Shown: one piece after another, positions 52,883-64,000 of the stretch
How the letters are laid out: each line of letters begins with the position of its first letter
Position numbering within the stretch: the first letter of the stretch is position 1
Assembly: GCA_029706075.1 (NCBI GenBank)
Contig: JAINUG010000002.1
Location: 272,001-336,000 of the forward strand
Reading direction: 5' to 3'
Origin: Aldrovandia affinis
Lineage: Eukaryota; Chordata; Actinopteri; Notacanthiformes; Halosauridae
DNA: 64,000 nt
The notes under the pieces: generated by a model
Database searches by the model: none
What the model was told of the DNA's origin: nothing
What the model saw: only the letters and a program-made list of their open reading frames with translations
Made by a program: the position numbers and the translations under genes

Positions 52883-53428
52883 CCATGCACACACAGACCA
52901 CCCTCCCATACACACGGTTACACACACACGCACAAACACACACACACACACACACACAGACCCCCCTCCCACACTCCCACAGTTCCACACACACACACAC
53001 ACACACAGACCCCCTCCCACACTCACACAGTTACACACATGTACACACACACACACACACAGACCACCCTCCCACACTCACACAGTTACACACATGCGCA
53101 CACACACAGACCCCCCACACTCACACAGTTACACACACACACACCCCTCCCACACTCCCACAGTTACACACACACACACACACACACACAGACCCCCCTC
53201 CACACACACACACACACAGACCCTCCTCCCACACACACAGTTACACACACACACACACGCACACACACACAGCCCACACTCACACACAGTTACACACATG
53301 CACACACACACACACACACACACAGACCCCCCTCATACAGTTACACATATGCACACACACGCGTGCACACATACACACAGACCCCTTCCCACACGCACAC
53401 ACACACATTTACACACATACCCACCCAA
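52883..53428. repeat. Compound (CA)n minisatellite
   Basis: About ten units made of a CA run plus CAGACCCCCCTCCCACACTC and ACACAGTTACACACATG, so a complex unit of about 30-65 bp is itself tandemly repeated. Long open frames on both strands (HTHT and VCVC type) are artefacts of it. Confidence 0.95.
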
Positions 53429-56384
<2,956 letters not shown>

Positions 56385-56411
56385 GCATTTGCATTTCACA
56401 AATGCAAATGC
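56385..56411. promoter_or_regulatory. Palindrome of two octamer (POU) motifs
   Basis: GCATTTGCATTT (56385-56396), then CAC, then AAATGCAAATGC (56400-56411): two perfect 12-bp arms around a 3-bp centre. Each arm holds an exact octamer (ATTTGCAT at 56387-56394 and ATGCAAAT at 56402-56409), the site for POU-domain factors. The sequence is plain; binding is inference. Confidence 0.5.
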
Positions 56412-56707
56412 ATTTGAAATGAATCACAGTGGCACTCGTGCAGCGGGAAGAGATTTCCCCCCACTGAAAATAGAGTGCATTTCCGTAAGTGTGTTCGCAG
56501 TATTTGTGCGTGTTGAACCTGAGGCCGGGAAGCCCGGGCTGGTTTTCTCTTTAGTCGGTCATAGTCCTGCAAATCCCTTCCTGCTCTTACTCAGCGCTAA
56601 GTTACAGCGAAAGAGGGCAGGGAACCTATGTCCATCTGGGTTTCTGCATTTCCAATCTCATGAGAGCCAGCTGGGAAGACCCCTGTCTGTCTGTGTGTGT
56701 CTGTGTG

Positions 56708-58117
56708 AAGACCTGTTCATTGCTTTCTTGGATCTCGCCAAAGCCTTCGACACAGTTAACCGTCAGGTACTCTGGAGCATCCTCGCAAAGTTTGAGGTTC
56801 CACCCAAATTCTTGAGCGTCCTACAACAGCTGCACACTGGCATGCAAGCCTGTGTGTTCATCGGTGGACAAAAATCCCCACCCTTCCCCATACAGGTAGG
56901 GGTAAAGCAGGGTTGCATACTTGCTCCAGTTATTTTCAATCTTTTTCTGGCAGCAGTAACTCTCCTTGCACACAAGTCTCTCCAAGCCGATGTTGACGGG
57001 GTCCAGCTTCAGTTTCGCCTTGACGGCAACCTTTTCAACCTCAGCCGTCTACAAGCCTTCACCAAGACCACAATCACCACCATACACAAGCTTCAATATG
57101 CAGATGACTGCGCTCTCCTTGCCCACACCCCTGCTGCAATGCAACACGCTCTGGACACAATAGCTGAAATCTACAGTGCCATTGGCCTTCAGATCAACAC
57201 CCAGAAGACATAAATTATTGTCCAGATTCAGCTCCTGTATCCAGTCCCCCAGTGTTCAGTATCCATGGCACGCCACTAAAGGTGGTCCACCAGTTCTGCT
57301 ACCATGGCAGCATCCTTGCATCAAACTGCCAAATTGATGACGACATCCAAGCACGAATCAATCGTGCTTCCTCTTCCTATGGCAGACTGCGCTCTCGTGT
57401 CTTTGAGAACAGTAACCTAAAGCTGTCTACAAAGGTAGCAGTCTACCAAGCAGTCTGCGTCTCCACCTTATTGTACAGTGCCGATACATGGACCCCCTAC
57501 CTACGCCAGCTGGAAGCGTTTAACATCAAGTGCCTCCAGCGCATACTAAAAGTCACCTGGCAGGACCGCATACCCCACATAACCATCCTTCAACGTACCC
57601 AGACAACCAGTGTGGAAGCAACTTTGCTGCAGCGCCAACTCCGCTGGGTCAGGCACGTCATTAGGATGCCTGAACACCGTCTCCCAAGACAGACCCTATA
57701 TGGTCAGCTCCTGGGAGCCAGCAGGAAACCTGGAGGCCAAAAACGGAGGTACAAGGACTTAAAGAGTCACTTAAGAAGTGTGGAATAAAGCCAGGGGATC
57801 TTGAAGCAACCGCTATGGACCGCCGAGCCTGGACTGCATCCTCAAACTCTGGCGTCGACCTCCTAGAATCAAAACGCACGTCCCAGAGAGAAGCGCAACG
57901 ACAGTGCAGGCATCACCACGCGCAACAACCCCAAGCATCACCAGACTCAGCCCTCAGGTGCCCCAGCTGTGGCAGGACATGTGGGTCAAGGATCGGGCTT
58001 CACAGCCACCTCCAATGGCACCGCCGTCAGCAGCGTTAGCCACAACACTCCACCAACCAACCCCAAGGAAGTGACGTTATCTTCGGCAACGATGGGCGGC
58101 CGCAAGCAAGCAAGCAA
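56708..58117 (+). mobile_element. 5'-truncated LINE retrotransposon
   Basis: GTGTCTGTGTG flanks the element at 56697-56707 and 58118-58128, a likely target-site duplication, although it lies in GT-rich sequence. The insert holds the 3' half of a LINE reading frame, a short 3' untranslated region and an AAGCAAGCAAGCAAG tail (to 58117). 5' truncation is normal for target-primed retrotransposition. Clade not assigned. Confidence 0.85.
56711..58039 (+). pseudogene. LINE reverse-transcriptase pseudogene with C-terminal zinc finger
   Basis: In order: RT motif A (FIAFLDLAKAFDTVNRQVLW), motif B (GVKQGCILAP, about 56904), motif C (LQYADDCALL, about 57092, catalytic aspartates present), a thumb and connection region (QLRWVRHVIRMPEHRLP, about 57632), and a C-terminal CPSCGRTCGSRIGLHSHLQWH finger (C-X2-C-X12-H-X3-H, about 57960). 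A stop at 57211-57213 and a nearby frame change break it after motif C, and a lost base near 57763 breaks it before the finger. The endonuclease domain is absent through 5' truncation. Confidence 0.88.
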
Positions 58118-58180
58118 GTGTCTGTGTGCGTGCGTGTGCTTTCTCTCTGAGCTCCAGGTGTGTTTCTCTTATGTCATGCG

Positions 58181-58268
58181 GTTGATGAGTGAAAGATGGC
58201 CAATGGGGGCCAAATGTCATGTCCAGAGAAAGCTGAGAGACTCTTGTTACCATCTTTCACTCATCAAC
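58181..58268. repeat. Perfect 19-bp inverted repeat, 50-bp loop
   Basis: GTTGATGAGTGAAAGATGG at 58181-58199 and its exact complement at 58250-58268. The arms do not extend further. They sit 63 bp after the LINE tail. No flanking target duplication is obvious, so I cannot say whether this is a small MITE or a hairpin. Confidence 0.8.
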
Positions 58269-60621
58269 AGGTGCGTGCCACCCCCGGTCCCCATCTCCCC
58301 CCACCATCACCTCCGGGCCCAGTATTGAGCTGCAGTCCTTGTTATTAAATCAATTATGTAAAATAAGAGAAAGTAATCAAGCTGGCGGTGAAGAGGCCAG
58401 ACCAGCGCCGAACCACAATGTCTCCAGTACCCCTGTTTCTAATGTCTGCACATTTTTGACAAACCCCCCCCCAAACTGTGGGCTGTTGATTTATCCTCGC
58501 GCTGTACTCCCCGTAATTAATTTGGACAGAGTGCCCCGCTCCCTGCGCCCTGATCGCCCCTTCATTCTGATATCAATCCTCGCCGGTCGTCCATCACTCC
58601 CTTTCCTCTTTAGTGCTGTTGTGCTTGGGTGCCATTTTAATAGATGAACTTTTAATGAGTGTCAAAATTAAGCTGACAAAATGTTTGGGTGGTTGCGCAC
58701 CGTCCAATCTGAGGTCTTGCCATATACTTCTTTCTCGGTTAATGAAACCTTACAATATTAATATTATTAAAAGCGCACTTTAAATTGTGCATGTATTGTG
58801 TGTTTATATATATATATATATATATATAAATAATGACTCCCACAAGATGGCTTGTTTAACAGTTGGGAACAGGCAATGCAGGTTGAAGGCTTCCTTTGCC
58901 TTTCTCCAAAACATAAACCTGTCCAGATGTAGGTAAAAGTCAAATACGACTGATCAGAACATATTAATTTCTTCCCTGCTCAGAAGTCTTTTTTGTGCTC
59001 ATTACACCAGGTGTTGTGTTGTTGCGCATTGGCCTTGGTTACAAGCGACTTCCGAATGGCAGCCCCACAATATATCAGCTTTGTGAAGCTCACAAGTTTT
59101 TCTTGAGACTGGGTCACGGAGATGTATAATCAATTCTGTGGTAATGTTTGAGATCTGTATATCTGTGTGAAGTGTTTGAGGAATGTGGTACATTGTTGAA
59201 TCTCAAACCATTACATGGGTAAAACTTGGTGGAAAAGTGCTGCATTTAATTTTTAAATCAGGACCATTTTCATGAATAAATATGACCACCAACATGTTAT
59301 TTTCTGTTACGTTAAATAAGTTAATATAATAAGCAATTAACTGAACTGTGATTTCTATCTCAGCTCTCAATTTTTGTGTGTGAATTAACGCATGAGGGTC
59401 TGTGGTTCATGAGACGTGTGTGCGTGTCCGTGTGAGTGTGGGTGTGCGTGCGTGCGTGCGTGTGTGCGTGCGTGCGTGCGTGTGTGTGGGTGGGTGGGTG
59501 GGTGTGGGTGGGTGTGCGTGCGTGTGTGCGTGGGGGTGGGGGTGGGGGTGTGGGCGGGTGCGTGTGCGTGCGTGTTTTGGGGTATCTGGCTCTATGTAAT
59601 TGAGTGCTGGGTGGATAAATTAATCCGGGCAGGAAATTGGGGAGGGTCAGGTCCATTAACCACTCGTTTCCTGGAGGAAATTTCTCTGGTGAATGAGTCT
59701 GCGAGTGTGTGTGTGTGTGCAGGATCAGAGGCCAGGTCAGGGCTGTTATTGAGGAGGAGGGTTTAATGGTGCTGAAAAGTGATCCCTGATATTAACAGGA
59801 ATGCCCCCCCCTCCCCTCCCCACGCCCTCAGGGAGCAGCATGTTTCTTGCGGTCACTACTCTCCAGCGTAGCCCCCTCCCCACCACCACCCTTATCGGCA
59901 CAGATACCATCTAAGGGAGCACATAACAGCATTGTCCCAGAACTGCCTCAGTCCCTCCCTCCATAGCGACTTGACCTCAGCAGGAAAAAAATATAATTCT
60001 CACATTAACACTAAAAACCAGAACCATCTGGTCCACGTCCCCGTTTTTCAAAACTTTAATACAACCTCAGAGCCTTGGACTGGCAAGGAAACAGGAAAAA
60101 CAATATGCAAATTTTCATTGGAATAATGCACAGAATAATCTTGTGTTTGGGCATTTGACTTTTCCAGATTTATTTGAATGAAAATATTTGAATTCAGAAG
60201 TGTAAAAGTGTTATAATATCTAATAGTCCCATGAACAAAATGAATATTGGTGGGTAGTTGCTTTGCTACAGGGAGGAAGTTGAGACATGGATTGCTTCCA
60301 TATCTGTAACTATCCGAAACTCTATTGAGGTTGCTTGGCAGTGTTGTGTTTTAATTGCTGCTTGAAAATGGTCGGTTATTTTGATGTGTGAGGTTAATTA
60401 AAAAATCCTCATTACTGTGCCCTTCTCTCGTACTCTCTCTGTTTTAAGTTTTTTTTATTGTTCACAGGTGTCAGTAGAGATGTCATGCTTTTGCTGGTGT
60501 CTTAATTTGACAATTTGAAATCGCACGTGTGCCAGAGGGTCGAGGGGTGATCCGTTTCAGTGACGGCTTCCTGTCACCGCTTATAGTCTCACTTTTAGAG
60601 GTGTGAGTCACCTGCCTGATA
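58269..60621. other. No gene seen; includes TA and GT-rich tracts
   Basis: Single-copy DNA with (TA)n at 58805-58829 and a G/T-rich tract (GTGC, GGGT and GGGGT units) at 59415-59576. No supported exon. Confidence 0.45.
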
Positions 60622-60842
60622 GTGCGGCAGTGTAGTGTAATGGTTAGGAAGCTAGGCTTGTAACTAAGAGGTTGCTGGTTCAATTCCCAGGTGGAGCACT
60701 GCCGTTGCACCCTTGAGCAAGGTACTTAACCTGAATTTGCTTCAGTAAAATATCCAGCTGTATAAATGGATGGTATGTAAAGAAATGTGAACTGTGTAAG
60801 TCGCTCTGGATAAGAGCATCTTAAAATGTCAAATGTAAAATG
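60622..60842 (+). mobile_element. tRNA-derived SINE with L2-type 3' tail
   Basis: The tRNA-like head has AGTGTAATGGTTAGG, then CTTGTAACTAAGAGGTTGCT and box B GGTTCAATTCCC (60677-60688). The body continues ACCCTTGAGCAAGGTACTTA and TAAATGGATGG. It ends TGTAAGTCGCTCTGGATAAG, AGCATCTTAAAATG and short TGTAAAA repeats. The tail matches that of the L2-type LINE at 29700-29866, the classical sign that the SINE borrows the LINE machinery. This SINE type is widespread in fish. Confidence 0.88.
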
Positions 60843-63673
60843 TGATACATGGCGCAAGGTAGCTGCCAGTTCTGTGAAGAAACTGGCCTCTTCCATTGCC
60901 AGTCCTCTCTCTCCCATCACACCTACACCCCCAATTTTCAGAGATGCTGTTGGATACTGAGAGGGTGAAACCACAGATTTTCTATTGTAACCATATGGTA
61001 AGCTCCTATGTTCCAGGAGGCTCCAGTCGGTAACAGGAGCTTCTGGTGCTACTTTACAGTTTATGAATATGAACATGAAGAGGCGTGTCCAAGGACAGAA
61101 CATCTTTTAGCATCTTGTGTGTCCTCTGGTCATAAGTGTGGTGTGAGGAGTCAGGCCAGAGCAGGTCTGCTGGGACACCGGGTGGCAAACAATGTCCGTC
61201 TCCCTCCGATTCACTAGACAGGACCAATGTAAACAAGGTCCAACTGCGCGACCCCTGCGGTCACATGACCCCCTGTCCTCTGTGTCTCTCCAGGGGATAT
61301 CTGGGTATCGGTTCCAGAGACGGTCAATAACCCACAAGCCAGTGCGAGCCTTCCACGATTTCACCTTTATATATATCGCCGAATTCGCTAAATAACTCAT
61401 GCATCAATAGAACCAAATAATTTTTTGTTGCCGTTTGGTTGTGATATTTTTATCTTAGGGGCTGCGGCTTTGTCTTTATTATGTGACATTTCTGTGTTCA
61501 TATTGCCCAGCAGCACAAGTTTTGGTGGGACTTGACAGCAGCTTTCATACGTACTCAGACACCATTACAGCCTCGGCCATTTTAATTGATTATTATCCTA
61601 TTTCTCCCCCGGATCTGTAGTGGTAATGCCTGGCTAATTGCGATCTGATAACATTGTCGTTAGCCGTGGCAGAAGAAATGCACTTTAATTGGGGAGGCCT
61701 AGCGATCTGTGTAATTAGTTCCAGTCTGATTTAGTCTCATCGGGTTTTCCGTGAGCCGGCCCTTTCGCTTGAGTGTGAAAGACGGTGCCGATTATGTATC
61801 CCATTTTCGCGAAACTCTCCCATCAGTTTGCTTCGAGTTTTAAATCATTACAAAATGTTTTAAGATCCAATTTAGCGAAACGTCGGCTGCATGTTAGTGG
61901 TAAAGAAACGAACGTGAAGCGAGTATGTACGCATAGACGCTGCCATTCAGGGGATTCGTTACAGGTCAGTTGCATTTGTGCAGTTATTAGAGTTATGGAT
62001 ACGATGTAACGGTAGCAACGAATGCAAACATAATAACATACATTATTATTATTATTATTTGATTGTTAATTTTATATTTTACTGTTATTATTAACAACTG
62101 CAACTGCAAATATAAATGGCTTGTAATAAAACCCACAGAATCTTTACAAAGGTTATGTTGATAATTATGTATTAAAACCATTTATGTGCGGTGGTGTTGG
62201 TGCGGTGCGGTGCGGTGCGGTGGTTTTGGATTGTTAATGTTGCCCCTTTCTGTCTCGGTGGGAGCACACAGGTTTTGAGGGGCACATAAGGTTCAAGCGC
62301 CTTGTGTTTGGGCTGGACGCACACCTACACCACCTGTGTTGACGATCATATCTGGCCCACTCCGTAATGAGAAAAGTGCTTTGTTTCTGTAGACCCGTGC
62401 GTTCGCGGCCACAGCGACCTGCACGCCCTCTCCGCTCGCCCGCCGTGTGCTTATCTAAAGCGGCGCACGTGTGCATTGATGTGCTGTGGTTGTGTACGTG
62501 GCCGTCCTTCACCCATCTCTGAAATGCTCGCTCCGTCCACAGTATAAACGAGGCCGTCCCTCTCTTTCCTTCCCGTTAGATGGACACTCTTGTGTTTTTT
62601 TGTTTTGTTTAGTTTTTTGTTATTGTCATTTTTCTGTGCTGTGAATCGGTATTCAGGATGATTTAGTGAGAGGATTGTCAGGGCTATTTATCTCCCCTAA
62701 ATCAAACTTTCATGAATAATGATGTTGAGTGTGATGGAAAAAAACAAACACTTTATATGGGAGATTCAGTAGCATTGTTGTATTTTCACAGATACTTGAT
62801 AAGAATTAAAGTGTTTTAGGAATGCGTAGTTTGAGTGGCTGTTAAGACGTTGGCGGTGTAATCCCCAGTGTGTGCTACGGTGTGGAGGAGAGGGATATGT
62901 CCACGCCGGCCGCTCCCTGCCACCCTGACCGCGAGACCTGGGCTTTGATGTGAATCGGCTTGTTCCCAGCGGCCTGCCAGGCGGCTGGGGAGACGGGATA
63001 TGGATATAAATGAGGGTGACCTCTAGGGGGCAGCAGTGAGGGGGGGCTGTGATGGCGGGAACGCACTGTGGTGTAGCAGAACAGCATCGCCATCCATCAA
63101 CCTCCCAGCCTGCCACGCTCTTGTATCAGCCTCTGTCACCCAGGCTTAGGGACACAAACAGACTTTCGATGGGTTAACCAATCCATGCAGCCAGAGCTTC
63201 CTGTCCCACCCAGTTCTTCACAGAGAAGCACACTTGTGTCTCTAAACAAACTATCGCTGTCGTGGTCATAAGATTTTGCTTGACCGTTAAACTTCACAAT
63301 TGTAACCGTGGTTGACAGTTAAACTGCTCTTTTCTTATTTGTTTATTTATCCCAGTGTTAAACCTGCTGGTTATCATGTATTTTTTATGCTATTACACAA
63401 GTCACCACTAGGTGGGGTCTTAGCTTTTAGTCACCGCGTTGTAAATTTTGCGATCTTGTCTGCGACTAACAATAATTCATGGTGCAACTTGTTGAGAAAG
63501 TTTAATCGTAGGATTAGGAAAGCTATGGCGCAGTGGGCACGTGTTTTAACGCACGATGAAACTGCCGCAACATTCTCAGCTTTCTGGGAGCGCACACCAT
63601 CTATCCGAGATGATATCCTGAAGACTATAAACCATAATATGTCAAATAGGCTGGCTTCATCAAAAAACACCAG
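60843..63673. other. No gene seen
   Basis: About 2.8 kb of single-copy DNA with (ATT)n at 62041-62061 and a five-unit GGTGC repeat at 62199-62223. The 129-codon frame at 63312-63701 runs into the SINE and shows no recognised domain. Confidence 0.4.
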
Positions 63674-63862
63674 GAAGGGGCTCAGGTGGCGTAACGGTTA
63701 AAGGCACCCGTCCGGAGTGCAAGTTGCCCACTGCGGCCAGGGTTCTTACCCCGGCTGTGCCAGCCCAGCTCTGGTCCAGAGCCCTGTTCGGAGGCAACAA
63801 TTGGCTGGCCGCCTAAGAGGGAGGGGGGAGGGAAGCGGGTAGGAGCACATCAGAACCCTACT
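63674..63862 (+). mobile_element. tRNA-derived SINE, family C, 3'-truncated
   Basis: Head GGGGCTCAGGTGGCGTAACG, then CCGTCCGGAGTGCAAGTTGC and CCACTGCGGCCAGGGTTCTT, closely matching 40212-40330. It ends at about AGCGGGTAGGAGCACATCAG without the 3' half present in the other copies. Confidence 0.75.
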
Positions 63863-64000
63863 GATCATTTTCATATGTTCATATGTTTAACATAGCCAGT
63901 GCAAGAATGCTAACATGTTTGTGTATCTTGAGTCATATGAACATGTAATTTTGGTAATCGTTTGACTATTCGCTCTCATTAAATATTACTTTTGCCAATA

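Overview
This window looks like ray-finned fish (teleost) nuclear DNA. The evidence is its repeat content: Tc1/mariner elements of the fish type, hAT elements and their short non-autonomous relatives, tRNA-derived SINEs, LINE tails with the fish L2-type 3' end (GTCGCTCTGGATA...), very long dinucleotide microsatellites and many minisatellites. There are no bacterial-style gene arrays. I found no host gene that I can name. The window is best read as intergenic or deep intronic sequence, with CpG-rich patches and AT-rich single-copy stretches in which conserved regulatory elements could lie but cannot be proven from one sequence.

Layout. 0-3 kb: two decayed, oppositely oriented copies of one Tc1-like family and a 30-bp minisatellite. 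4.6-7.3 kb: a hAT element split by a complete but dead 1.6-kb Tc1 element. 8-20 kb: a long (GT)n tract, three SINE or tRNA-like copies, CpG-rich patches near 12, 16.8 and 19.6-20.2 kb, and a 30-bp minisatellite followed by a hAT MITE that itself contains a tRNA-like SINE. 20-34 kb: mostly single-copy DNA, with a LINE tail, a mariner fragment, an L2 tail and one candidate 114-bp coding exon (32840-32953). 34-38 kb: a hairpin, a 54-bp minisatellite and a 22-bp minisatellite carrying a CACCC-box core in most units. 39.6-41.6 kb: a Tc1/mariner element interrupted by a SINE, then a second SINE. 43-49 kb: a cluster of minisatellites sharing a GTGA(G/C)TCCT core, two hAT insertions inside one of them, an L2 fragment and an unidentified 182-codon reading frame with a possible signal peptide. 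50-56 kb: large CA, GA and GT arrays. 56.4 kb: a palindrome of two octamer (POU) motifs. 56.7-58.1 kb: a 5'-truncated LINE with reverse transcriptase and a C-terminal zinc finger. 58.2 kb: a perfect 19-bp inverted repeat. 60.6 and 63.7 kb: further SINEs.

How the parts relate: no pathway can be reconstructed. The main history that can be read is insertional. Tc1 landed in hAT, a SINE landed in mariner, and a SINE lies in a hAT MITE beside a minisatellite. Three hAT elements sit in or beside minisatellites at similar CTCTA-type targets. Most of the many open reading frames are by-products of microsatellites, minisatellites or transposons, and I left them out.
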